Shown here: positions 1 through 9,000 of the stretch, piece by piece
Numbering within the stretch: the first letter of the stretch is position 1
How the letters are laid out: every line of letters begins with the position of its first letter
Assembly: GCA_964640175.1 (NCBI GenBank)
Contig: CAZXFW010000009.1
Coordinates: 47,739-111,738 of the forward strand
DNA length: 64,000 bases
From: JACKDX01 sp964640175
GTDB lineage: Bacteria > Myxococcota_A > Polyangia > Polyangiales > GCA-016699535
Reading direction: 5' to 3'
The notes under the pieces: model-generated
Seen by the model: only the letters and a program-made list of their open reading frames with translations
What the model was told of the DNA's origin: nothing
Database searches by the model: none
Position numbers and translations under genes: made by a program

Positions 1-1
1 T

Positions 2-859
2 CCCATGGCAACCGACATTGCATTTGCGGTGGGAATTCTGACGTTGCTCGGCAAGCGTGTCCCGCCCGCACTTCGTGTTCTATTGTTGGCGCTTGCGGTC
101 ATTGATGATCTTGGTGCTATCGTTGTCATTGCCCTGTTCTATTCGTCAGGTATCGCGATTTCCGGTCTACTTGTCGCTGCTCTAGGTGTCCTTGGAATTT
201 ACGCGATGAAACGGCTAGGCGTTCGAACAAAGCTTGTGTATGTGCTTCCTTCCATGGTTCTGTGGGCAGGGATCTACGCAGCGGGCATTCATCCCACCAT
301 TGCCGGTGTCATCATTGGTTTGATGACACCTGTGCTTGCAGAAACACCCCGGCAGGCGGATGTTGCGCTGCATGAGGCCATGTCGCCGGCGGAGAGCTTG
401 ATCGGGACGCTTCATCCGTGGGTTGCGTTCGGTATCATGCCCGTTTTTGCGCTTGCAAACGCTGGGGTCTCGCTATCAGGGGCAGCGCTCGATGCATCGT
501 CTTGGCGTGTAGTCATTGGCGTTACAGTGGGGCTGCTCTTCGGCAAACCGATTGGCGTGCTGCTTGCAACGTGGCTCATGCTCAAGCTTCGCATCGGCAC
601 GTTGCCCATAGGTCTGACGTTGCGCCATCTTGTGGTCCTTGGTGTCGTGGCAGGGATTGGATTCACGATGGCGCTTTTTGTTGCCAAGCTTGCATTTGCC
701 GACGACGCACTCCTTGCCGCTGCAAAGGTGGGAGTTTTGGCTGCAAGTAGTGCTGCTGCTGTCATTGGCCTCGGTTTGGGGCGCATGTTCTTGGCTCCGG
801 TCGAAGTCATCGGCGCTGCTAAGACCGCGGATGAAGCAGAAAGCTTAACAATAGCCTAA
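2..859 (+). CDS. nhaA: Na+/H+ antiporter NhaA (3' part, cut by window start)
   Basis: This is an inner-membrane sodium/proton antiporter that exports Na+ in exchange for H+ at alkaline pH or high salt. The reading frame is open to the window edge, so the N-terminal third is missing. The visible part starts in the family motif ATDIAF, whose Asp corresponds to Asp133 of E. coli NhaA, and continues with IDDLGAI, whose two Asp residues correspond to the ion-binding pair Asp163/Asp164. Hydrophobic helices run to the end, with the typical late motif GIGFTMALFVA. About 285 residues remain of a usual 390 or so. The stop is followed by the norB promoter region. There is no sign of damage. Assignment is secure. 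Confidence 0.95.
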   Translation, partial: PMATDIAFAVGILTLLGKRVPPALRVLLLALAVIDDLGAIVVIALFYSSGIAISGLLVAALGVLGIYAMKRLGVRTKLVYVLPSMVLWAGIYAAGIHPTIAGVIIGLMTPVLAETPRQADVALHEAMSPAESLIGTLHPWVAFGIMPVFALANAGVSLSGAALDASSWRVVIGVTVGLLFGKPIGVLLATWLMLKLRIGTLPIGLTLRHLVVLGVVAGIGFTMALFVAKLAFADDALLAAAKVGVLAASSAAAVIGLGLGRMFLAPVEVIGAAKTADEAESLTIA

Positions 860-864
860 GCGAA

Positions 865-893
865 TTGTTCCTTGATGTTACTGGCATTATGAC
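865..893 (+). promoter_or_regulatory. Candidate sigma70-type promoter of norB
   Basis: TTGTTC (865-870), a 17-base spacer and TATGAC (888-893) form a moderate -35/-10 pair ahead of the nitric oxide reductase gene. The -10 element lies inside a perfect inverted repeat (883-903), as expected for a repressed promoter. This is inferred from sequence only. Confidence 0.35.
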
Positions 894-903
894 TGATAAT
901 GCC
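883..903. promoter_or_regulatory. Perfect 8-bp inverted repeat upstream of norB (candidate operator)
   Basis: GGCATTAT and ATAATGCC are perfect reverse complements separated by five bases (GACTG). The repeat overlaps the proposed -10 element of norB and lies 42 bases before its start codon. No T-run follows it, so it does not look like an nhaA terminator. It does not match the FNR/DNR site TTGAT-N4-ATCAA, and I cannot assign it firmly to NsrR or NorR. Confidence 0.5.
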
Positions 904-945
904 GCTATTGAATTCGGGGATAGGTTTTAACATAGGAGCGGAGCT

Positions 946-3189
946 ATGAAGTGGACTCTTCCTTGGAAGTTGCTTTTGTTCGTGATTGTCTCCTCGTTTG
1001 CGGTGCTCTTATACGCAGGCCATCGTATCCATCAGGAGGCGGCCCCGATTCCAAGCCGTGTCGTCTCTGAGAACGGCAATATCCTGATTGAGGAAGGCGA
1101 GATCTTTGCCGGACAAAGTGTGTGGCAAGCCATGGGCGGCATGGAGGTTGGTTCGGTGTGGGGTCACGGCAGTTACGTTGCGCCCGATTGGACTGCGGAT
1201 TACCTGCACCGCGAAGCGATGTTGATGTTGGATGCCTATGCCAAGCAGGGCGCAGGTATGACGTACACTGAGCTAGATAACGAGCAACAAGCAGCGCTTC
1301 GTGCGCGCCTGCAACGGGTAGTGCGCAACAACCACTATGACTCCCACCAAGGAAATCTCGTGCTTTCACGAGAACGAGCCGATGCGCTTACTGCATTACG
1401 GCTTTACTATGCTGACCTTTTCAGCAAAGGACGCAGCGAATTTGCGATTCCCGCAGGGGCGCAGACCGATTCACACAAACTCAGACAGCTCACAAGCTTC
1501 TTTTTTTGGACGGCATGGGCGGCCAGCACGGATCGTCCAGAGCAATCAGGTGTTTCGTATACCAACAATTGGCCCCATGAACCGCTCGTCGCCAACACAG
1601 TTACGGGCTCAGCCTTGGTGTGGACAGGTGTGAGCATCATCGTGCTGCTTTTAGGGCTGGCCATGATGGTATGGTGGCGAGCAGCCCAACCGGTTCATTC
1701 CAAGCCTTTGTCGCCTGCCGCGGATGATCCACTTCTCAATGCGCGTTTGACGCCCTCCCAGCGTGCTTCACTCATCTATTTTGGTGTTGTCGTCTTATTG
1801 TTCTTATTGCAGATTGCGACCGGTATCATCACGGCGCATTTTGGCGTAGAGGGCGATGGCCTGTATGGGGTGCCCTTGTCTCAGTGGCTGCCTTACGTGA
1901 TCACGCGTACGTGGCACACGCAGCTTGCAATTTTTTGGATCGCCACGGCTTGGTTGGCTGCGGGCCTATTTATCGCGCCTAGTATCGGCGACGGAGATCC
2001 TCCTTGCCAACGTTTAGGAGTGCATGTGTTGCTTGGTGCGCTCGTTGTGGTGGTGCTTGGCTCGATGGCAGGACAATGGCTCAGTGTGATGCATCATTTT
2101 CAGAACGACACAGCACGCTTTTACTTCGGGCATAGTGGGTACGAGTACATTGATTTGGGGCGTGCATTTCAGATTGCGTTGTTTGTGGGGCTTTGGTTAT
2201 GGGTCACGTTGGTATTCCGTGCAGTGCGGCCTGCGCTACGTCGCAAAGACGATGCAAGTCGGGGGCTCTTGCTTTTGTTCATCATTAGCGCGATTGCAAT
2301 TGCGGGCTTTTACGGAGCTGCTTTGGGCTACGGTCAGCACACGCACCTCTCAATCGCTGAGTATTGGCGATGGTGGGTGGTGCATCTGTGGGTGGAAGGC
2401 TTTTTCGAAGTGTTTGCGACAGTGGTGTTTGCGTTCCTGTTTGCACGACTGGGGTTACTTGAGCCCAAATCCACCGAGCGTGCAGTTGTAATGGCCTCTG
2501 CCATTTTTCTCGCCGGCGGGATCGTTGGCACGCTGCATCATCTGTACTTCAGTGGCACGCCCGCGATGGTGACGGCGTTGGGATCTGTATTTAGCGCCCT
2601 GGAAGTCGTGCCCTTGGTGTTCATTGGATACGAGGCTTGGGATAACCTGCGCCTGTCGAGTCACCAAGGCTGGGTGCAGAAATACCGCTACCCGATTTAT
2701 TTCTTTGTAGCGGTTGCTTTCTGGAACGCCATTGGAGCAGGGTTGTTTGGTTTCATGATCAACCCACCGGTAGCGCTCTACTTCATGCAGGGACTCAACA
2801 CAACTCCAGTGCATGGTCATGCGGCGCTGTTTGGTGTGTACGGTATGCTGGGTCTTGCGCTGATGTTGTTTTGTCTGCGTGCGGCTGCGCCAGACAAGCG
2901 TTGGAACGAGCGACCGTTAAAGGTTTCGTTTTGGTTGATGAATATTGGTCTTATGGCCATGGTAGTCTTGAGCCTGCTTCCTGTAGGGCTTCTACAAACC
3001 AACGCATCGGTTAACGTGGGTTACTGGTACGCACGGAGCCCGGAGTTCATGCAGACCCCTGTCATGAACGCATTGCGTTGGGCGCGCGTCTTAGGGGACA
3101 CTCTCTTTGGGTTAGGCGCAGTGGCATTCATTGTTTTTGCCATCAGCCTGTTGCGCAAACCAACGGCTGTGGAACGCACCGCTACTTAA
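946..3189 (+). CDS. norB: Quinol-dependent nitric oxide reductase, single-subunit (qNor type)
   Basis: This integral membrane heme-copper-family enzyme reduces two NO to N2O using quinol. At 747 residues it is the length of single-subunit qNor, not of the shorter NorB of cytochrome c-dependent enzymes. Residues 10-30 form the first helix. A periplasmic domain with no CxxCH follows, as in qNor, and twelve or so helices come after about residue 220. The metal ligands are in place: His324 and His625 for low-spin heme b, His623 for heme b3, and His480, His531 and His532 with Glu484 for the non-heme iron. A good ribosome binding site (AGGAGCGGAG) precedes the ATG. It stands alone, with no norC or norR beside it. 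A role in NO detoxification rather than full denitrification is inferred because no other nitrogen-oxide genes are in the window. Confidence 0.95.
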   Translation: MKWTLPWKLLLFVIVSSFAVLLYAGHRIHQEAAPIPSRVVSENGNILIEEGEIFAGQSVWQAMGGMEVGSVWGHGSYVAPDWTADYLHREAMLMLDAYAKQGAGMTYTELDNEQQAALRARLQRVVRNNHYDSHQGNLVLSRERADALTALRLYYADLFSKGRSEFAIPAGAQTDSHKLRQLTSFFFWTAWAASTDRPEQSGVSYTNNWPHEPLVANTVTGSALVWTGVSIIVLLLGLAMMVWWRAAQPVHSKPLSPAADDPLLNARLTPSQRASLIYFGVVVLLFLLQIATGIITAHFGVEGDGLYGVPLSQWLPYVITRTWHTQLAIFWIATAWLAAGLFIAPSIGDGDPPCQRLGVHVLLGALVVVVLGSMAGQWLSVMHHFQNDTARFYFGHSGYEYIDLGRAFQIALFVGLWLWVTLVFRAVRPALRRKDDASRGLLLLFIISAIAIAGFYGAALGYGQHTHLSIAEYWRWWVVHLWVEGFFEVFATVVFAFLFARLGLLEPKSTERAVVMASAIFLAGGIVGTLHHLYFSGTPAMVTALGSVFSALEVVPLVFIGYEAWDNLRLSSHQGWVQKYRYPIYFFVAVAFWNAIGAGLFGFMINPPVALYFMQGLNTTPVHGHAALFGVYGMLGLALMLFCLRAAAPDKRWNERPLKVSFWLMNIGLMAMVVLSLLPVGLLQTNASVNVGYWYARSPEFMQTPVMNALRWARVLGDTLFGLGAVAFIVFAISLLRKPTAVERTAT

Positions 3190-3357
3190 CTCAAATTCTT
3201 GGGCGCATATTCTACGCTACCAACGGTTCATAGTGAGATTGAGGTGTGCCACTATGTGCCAAAGAAACCATCAAAGATATTCAAACCATTCAGTTAATTG
3301 GTTGGCATGCATTTTGCTTTCCAAGAGGTATTCTCTTAATTGAAAGGTGAGGTCACC

Positions 3358-4644
3358 ATGGTTTGGAAACAGTACATCGCAAGCTTTTTGGTCGTAGTTG
3401 GGGTGGCCGCGTGCTCCTCTTCTACAGGTTCAGATGCACCGGAAGGCGCACAAGTCGCAGCATCCACGAAATCCCGTCTCGCTCTTGAGACGCTGACGGG
3501 CGCTAAAGTGCAGGAGCTGGCTTTAGCCAACCTGGCGTTTGGTGCCGATCTCTACACGCAACTCAAGGGGGAAAGCGCAAACCTGTTCTTCTCGCCCCAT
3601 AGCATTTCCACTGCGCTTGCCATGACGTACGCCGGCGCACGCGGCACTACGTATACCCAGATGAAGCAGGCATTGCATTTTGAGCTTGCGGATGCGGACT
3701 TACACCCAGCGTTCAACGCCCTTGACCAAGAATTGGCATCACGTGGAAAGGGCGCCAGTGGTAAAGATGGCAAGCCTTTTCGCTTGAACGTCGTAAACCA
3801 AGCGTGGGGCCAAAAGGACTTTGTGTTCCGGCAGGAATACCTCGATGTGCTTGCGGAGCATTATGGTGCAGGCTTATATCTTTTGGACTTTGTGACGCAG
3901 GCCGAACGCTCTCGTCAGACCATCAACGGTTGGGTTGCGGAGCAAACCGAAGAACGCATCAAAAACTTGATCCCAGCGGGCATCATAAATAACACGACAC
4001 GGCTTGTGCTGACCAATGCCATCTACTTCAATGCGTCGTGGAAATTTCCTTTCAAGCCAGCAGAAACGAGCGATCAGCCATTTACGACACTCGCGGGGGA
4101 AACTGTTCAGGTGCCCACCATGCATATCAATCACAAATTACGTTACGCAGAAGCCGAAACCTGGCAAGCCGTGGAGCTACCATACTCGGGTGATGAGCTA
4201 TCGATGGTCGCGCTTTTGCCGAAATCCGGGGCGATGGATGACGTGGAAGGCACGCTTGCTCAATCTCTAGTAGACGCATTCAATGGACTACAGGAAAGAG
4301 GTGTTGAAATGTCGATGCCGAAGTTTGAAGTGACACGCGAGGCGAGTTTGAAGGACCCGCTGATTGCGCTTGGCATGTCCGATGCGTTCGGCAATGCGGA
4401 TTTCTCTGGGATGACAGAGAATGCTTCTTTGGCAATCCAGGATGTGGTGCATAAGGCGTTTGTAAGTGTCGATGAAGCAGGGACTGAGGCAGCCGCTGCG
4501 ACTGCGGTGATAGTCAATGAAACATCAGTACCCGAATCCGCTGAGATCTATCTCAACCGACCGTTTATTTTTGCAATCCGCGATAATGCGACCGGTGCGG
4601 TATTGTTCTTAGGCCGAATCGCCGATCCTTCGAAAGCCGAATAA
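3358..4644 (+). CDS. Serpin-family protease inhibitor, predicted lipoprotein
   Basis: This is a serpin, a suicide inhibitor of serine or cysteine proteases that traps its target through a cleavable reactive loop. An upstream in-frame TTG at 3340 exists, but the ribosome binding site AGGTGAGG lies just after it. The ATG at 3358 is therefore the likely start and gives 428 residues. The protein begins with a signal sequence ending in the lipobox GVAAC, so it should be lipid-anchored in the envelope. Family motifs are FFSPHSISTALAM near the start, LTNAIYFNASW in the middle and the C-terminal NRPFIFAIRDN and LFLGRIADP. The hinge reads EAGTEAAAATA, the small-residue pattern of inhibitory serpins. 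The scissile bond appears to lie near Thr-Ser in VNETSVPE, which would suit an elastase-like protease (inference). It is followed by a strong terminator, so it is probably a single-gene unit. Confidence 0.93.
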   Translation: MVWKQYIASFLVVVGVAACSSSTGSDAPEGAQVAASTKSRLALETLTGAKVQELALANLAFGADLYTQLKGESANLFFSPHSISTALAMTYAGARGTTYTQMKQALHFELADADLHPAFNALDQELASRGKGASGKDGKPFRLNVVNQAWGQKDFVFRQEYLDVLAEHYGAGLYLLDFVTQAERSRQTINGWVAEQTEERIKNLIPAGIINNTTRLVLTNAIYFNASWKFPFKPAETSDQPFTTLAGETVQVPTMHINHKLRYAEAETWQAVELPYSGDELSMVALLPKSGAMDDVEGTLAQSLVDAFNGLQERGVEMSMPKFEVTREASLKDPLIALGMSDAFGNADFSGMTENASLAIQDVVHKAFVSVDEAGTEAAAATAVIVNETSVPESAEIYLNRPFIFAIRDNATGAVLFLGRIADPSKAE

Positions 4645-4666
4645 GGTTCTCAACACGTGTGCAACT

Positions 4667-4711
4667 CGACGCCGTAGATGCATCCGCATCTGCGGCGTTG
4701 GCTTGTTTTCC
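4667..4711 (+). terminator. Rho-independent terminator after the serpin gene
   Basis: ACGCCGTAGATGC and GCATCTGCGGCGT pair over 13 bases with one G-U, extendable outward by two more pairs, around the four-base loop ATCC. The T-rich tract TTGTTTT follows. It lies 22 bases after the serpin stop codon. Confidence 0.8.
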
Positions 4712-4767
4712 ATGGGTCATATCAACGCGCTGGACGAGTGAGTGATCTGTGCTAGAGATCGCTCTAT

Positions 4768-5217
4768 ATGTCGGCATTTGTAGGCGGTGGCCATTTTGTT
4801 GTGCTAAGCACAGCTTTGCAGATGATGCTAGTGGCTGGGTGCAATGAACCAGCTTTGGTTGTAAGCGAAAGCAATCAGCAAACTTCCTCAGAAGTCGAGT
4901 TTCTTTGGGTCGAGATCCCTGATGGGACGCCCCCAATGCGCCTTGAGCCGAATCGAGGTAGCCTCGTCGAGGTTCCTGCTGATGACAGTAATTTCAGCTA
5001 CAATTATGGATATCGTTCACTGTACTGGAAAGACTGGTTGGCTGTGTCCACCGGCAAAGACCAACAATGGCTTCCTCTGGTCGGTTTACCGGGAAATTTT
5101 GTTGAACGAAGTCTGAAGGTGTCTAAACGTAAACCAGCCATGCCTTTGTACCAAGCAGTGGCGCGCGTTCCAGTCCGTTACATATCCTTAGTTCTCATCG
5201 TCGCTTGGAGCCGATAG
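4768..5217 (+). CDS. Lipoprotein, N-terminal part of a probable frameshifted SH3-like protein
   Basis: The 149-residue product starts with a signal sequence ending in the lipobox LVAGC, so it should be an envelope lipoprotein. No clear ribosome binding site precedes the ATG. The C-terminal part (MPLYQAVARVPVRYISL) looks like the first strand of a bacterial SH3-like domain but is cut off after a few residues of poor sequence. The next frame, open from 5133, then supplies what looks like the rest of that domain (LTSGESVEVY, later GRAGWVA). The simplest reading is one gene of about 390 codons with a one-base frameshift near 5185-5210, either a real mutation or a sequencing error. The function is unknown. 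Confidence 0.6.
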   Translation: MSAFVGGGHFVVLSTALQMMLVAGCNEPALVVSESNQQTSSEVEFLWVEIPDGTPPMRLEPNRGSLVEVPADDSNFSYNYGYRSLYWKDWLAVSTGKDQQWLPLVGLPGNFVERSLKVSKRKPAMPLYQAVARVPVRYISLVLIVAWSR

Positions 5218-5945
5218 CGAGGCTGACCTCGGGAGAAAGCGTGGAGGTGTATCTCTTGTTGCCCGATTATGCCTTCGTCTTCTCACCTTCTTCAGGCCGT
5301 GCAGGATGGGTAGCGAGGCAGGCACTGACGCAGATTGCGAGAGCAGGGCAAAGCTCGGCATTGAAAATCATAACGTTTGAACAAGGGTATGCTTCCATAG
5401 GGACTCGGACTCTTAATAGTTTCCCCGATGAGATTCTCGCTTTCGATGCGGATTACCCCAGTCGATCATTTTTTGTGTTTTCAAAGTCGGGCGAAGAAAT
5501 CGTATTCGACGTGAGTAACCCTGCATCCCGTGCGGAATTCATCGCGTTAGTCAAACGGGTTCTTGGCGTTGTTCGTACACAACTCATCCAGTGCAATGAA
5601 GGGGAATTATCTGCGAGTTACGATTGCCGGGACGATATTTATTGGATGGTTGAGACGCCTTTGATCACACTGCTGGAGCTGATGCTGCAGCAGTCTTCTA
5701 CGTTTGAGTACCTGGATGACATCCTTGACGTGTGTGACTTCAAAAACGAATTAGAACAAATGCTGCTCGAAATCGACGCACCCCTGGATAATCCCTACCC
5801 ATATGATCATGGCCTGCTCAATGGTACTTACGGAAAATCCATTAGCGAGGATGTTGCGGCTCGAATCTTCCATCATGTACTTCGACCCTACAACTACATA
5901 TATCAGGATGCGCTTTCTGCCTGCGAAAGACGGGGGCACCTGTAA
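5205..5945 (+). CDS. C-terminal part of the probable frameshifted SH3-like lipoprotein
   Basis: The frame begins with a TTG that overlaps the preceding reading frame by 13 bases and has no ribosome binding site or signal sequence of its own. It is better read as the continuation of the lipoprotein at 4768. The first 40 residues resemble an SH3-like fold (RLTSGESVEVY, then FSPSSGRAGWVAR). The remaining 200 residues are not recognised. They contain four cysteines that could form disulfides (IQCNEG, SYDCRDD, DVCDF, SACERR) and end in a Tyr-rich tail. As a stand-alone gene it would make a cytoplasmic protein, which fits poorly with this cysteine content. Confidence 0.6.
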   Translation: MEPIARLTSGESVEVYLLLPDYAFVFSPSSGRAGWVARQALTQIARAGQSSALKIITFEQGYASIGTRTLNSFPDEILAFDADYPSRSFFVFSKSGEEIVFDVSNPASRAEFIALVKRVLGVVRTQLIQCNEGELSASYDCRDDIYWMVETPLITLLELMLQQSSTFEYLDDILDVCDFKNELEQMLLEIDAPLDNPYPYDHGLLNGTYGKSISEDVAARIFHHVLRPYNYIYQDALSACERRGHL

Positions 5946-5996
5946 AGAAAACGAATTAGTCTTCCCCCTTCCTTTTGTATAAAACCATGGTTTGCT

Positions 5997-6016
5997 ACCG
6001 CGCTGGAGCGGTTTTT
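5997..6016 (+). terminator. Weak candidate terminator before gltB
   Basis: ACCGC and GCGGT pair across a six-base loop (GCTGGA) and are followed directly by TTTT. The stem is only five base pairs, but its placement between the unknown lipoprotein gene and gltB is sensible. Confidence 0.4.
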
Positions 6017-6037
6017 GGGGGTGGGTTTGGTGATTTG

Positions 6038-6063
6038 CCTCAAGTGTTCTATATGTCTTGAGG
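6038..6063 (+). promoter_or_regulatory. Inverted repeat covering the gltB ribosome binding site
   Basis: CCTCAAG (6038-6044) and CTTGAGG (6057-6063) are perfect complements separated by 12 bases. The right arm contains GAGG, the only plausible Shine-Dalgarno sequence for the GTG start at 6071. A hairpin here would hide the ribosome binding site. Regulation by this hairpin is inferred. It could also be a protein-binding site. Confidence 0.4.
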
Positions 6064-6070
6064 GAAGGTC

Positions 6071-9000
6071 GTGCCACGTAAGGTCTCTTCGTCAATAGCA
6101 CATGATGCGTGCGGCATTGGGTTTGTCGCGCATATTCGTGGCCACAAGTCTCGTTCCATCGTTGAAGACGGCCTTGAGGTGTTACGCAGGCTCAGCCATC
6201 GTGCAGCGTGCGGTGCAGATCCTGATACTGGTGATGGCGCGGGAATCTTGGTGCAGTTGCCGCACCGGTTTTACAAACGTAAAGGCCTTGAGCTGGGGTT
6301 TGATATGCCTCGACGACGCCGCTACGGCATCGGGCAAGTATTTTTACCCCAAGACCGTGCGGAGCGTGAAGCATGTGAGCGCATCGTCAATGAAGTTATC
6401 GAGGAACAAGGCCAACGTGTTTTAGGCTGGCGTGATGTTCCCATTGATACAAAGCACGTAGGCCGCATTGCGTCGCATACCTTGCCGTGTTTTCGTCAGG
6501 TCTACATTGCGCGGCGCAGAATTCCTCCGAGCGCGTTCGAGCGTAAGCTTTACGTGATTCGAAAGCTGATCGAAAATCGTGTCAAAAGAGAGAGCCCGGA
6601 CTCCGAGCACAAGTTTCACATTGCCTCGATGTCTGCTGAAACCATCGTCTATAAAGGACTGTTACTGCCAAAGCAGCTTCCATTTTTCTACGAGGACCTT
6701 CAGCAAGACGATATGGTGAGTGCCATTGCCTTGGTACATTCGCGCTTTTCCACCAATACGTTTCCGACGTGGGATTTGGCGCAGCCCTTACGATTCATCG
6801 CTCACAATGGTGAAATCAACACAGTGCGCGGAAACCGACACTGGATGGCGGCACGACGCGGGTTATTGCAATCCGCACGCTTCGGCAACAGCCTGGAACG
6901 TCTTTTCCCTATTGTTCATGCAGAAGGCAGTGACTCAGCTCAGTTTGACAATGTGCTTGAGCTTCTGTGTTTAGGCGGACGGAGCTTGCCACACTCCATC
7001 ATGATGATGATTCCCGAGGCCTGGGAAAACAATCCACAGATGGATCCGGAACGCCGAGATTTTTATCGGTACTCCGCTTCACTCATGGAGCCGTGGGATG
7101 GACCTGCTGCGATTGCTTTCACCGACGGGATTCGGGTGGGCGCAACGCTGGATCGCAACGGACTCCGGCCTGCACGCTATTTAATTACGGACGATGAACG
7201 GGTGATCCTGGCGTCCGAATCCGGGGTGACGGATGTGCCGCCCGAGCACGTGGTGCAAAAAGGAAGGCTACGACCGGGTTGTATGTTCGTGGTGGACACG
7301 GAAGAAGGGCGCCTTATCGGCGATGTCGAAGTTAAAAAGGACATTACGGGGCGTTGGCCGTACGGCCGTTGGCTCGAACGCAATGAATTTCACATCGATC
7401 ATGCATCCATGCAGCTGGTCGAGCCATCCAGGGAGGATCAAGCTTTCTCCTCAATCCCGCCGATTTTTGCGCCGCGTTCCATCAGTGGACAAGAGCTACG
7501 AAGGCTTCAACGTGCGTTCGGTTATACCGACGAAGACACTCGAATGATTCTGCAATCCATGGCTGAGACGGGAAAAGAACTTGTGGGTGCGATGGGGACG
7601 GACACGCCTTTGGCCGTGCTAAGTGAACGCGCTCCAAATCTTTTCAACTATTTTCATCAGCTGTTTGCACAAGTAACGAACCCTCCGATTGATCCCATTC
7701 GAGAATCACTTGTGATGAGCTTGCGAACGAGTATTGGGCCAGCTGGCAATCCATTCGAGGAGACTCCTGAGCAATGCCATCGTCTTGTGCTTGAGAGTCC
7801 CATTTTACGAAATGACCAGTTGGCTTCGATTTTAAACATTCATGAAGGAGTGTTCGAAACAAAGAGGCTTTCCCTCTGTTTTGCGCTGGAGGATGGCGAC
7901 AAAGGGCTTGAAAGGGCGGTGCAGCGCCTGATGAAGCAGGCGGCAGAGGCCATCGATGAGGGTTACAACATCGTGGTATTGAGCGATCGCGGGGTCGACT
8001 CGGAACTTGTCGCGATTCCCGTGTTGTTGGCGGTCAGTGCCGTGCATCAGCACCTGATTCGCGAAGGAACACGCATGCAAACCGGCCTCGTGGTGGAAAC
8101 TGCTGAAGCACGCGAGGTGCATGATTTTGCGTTGCTCTTTGGATTTGGAGCCGCCGCGGTCAACCCCTATCTTGCATTTGACAGCATCGAAGAGCTTGTC
8201 CGCGATGGGTATGTGACGGGTTCCAGCGAGTCTGCGCAGAAAAACTACATCAAAGCGATTCATGAGGGATTGCTTAAAGTGATGTCCAAAATGGGCATAT
8301 CGACGTTGCAGTCTTACCGAGGTGCACAGATCTTTGAAGCGGTTGGCTTGGAACACTCCCTTGTCGATACGTATTTTGCCGATACACCTTCGAGATTGCA
8401 GGGGGTGGATATGGACATCCTCGGACAAGAAGCACTCGAACGACACCAACGCGGCTTTGGAAAAGATGCGGAAGACGTCGACGATTTGCCCATAGGCGGA
8501 AACTACCAATGGCGTCGCCAAGGCGAGCTTCACAAATGGACCCCAGCGACAGTTGCAAAACTGCAGGCGGCGGCGTCAGCGAACGATCCTGCGCTGTTCG
8601 ACGAATACAGCCAATTGGTGGACGATGAAGACAAAGCCTTGGTCACTCTAAGAGGGCTATTGGAAATTAGTCCCGGCGATCGTGTGCCTGTTCCTCTCGA
8701 TGAAGTCGAGCCGGCTTCCGACATCGTCAAGCGTTTTGTAACAGGCGCCATGTCTTTTGGATCCATCAGCGCAGAAGCCCATGAGACATTGGCAATCGCG
8801 ATGAACCGCATAGGCGCTCGTTCCAACAGTGGCGAAGGTGGTGAGGAATCTCGTCGCTATCTTGTGGATGCCAATGGGGATTCGCGCATGAGTGCAATCA
8901 AACAAGTGGCTTCCGGACGATTCGGAGTGACTGCACACTATCTTGTGAACGCTAAGGATCTGCAAATCAAAATTGCGCAAGGTGCTAAGCCAGGTGAAGG

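Noticed and set aside
883..903. The norB dyad considered as a terminator of nhaA
   Set aside because: No T-tract follows on the plus strand, and the dyad overlaps a plausible promoter.
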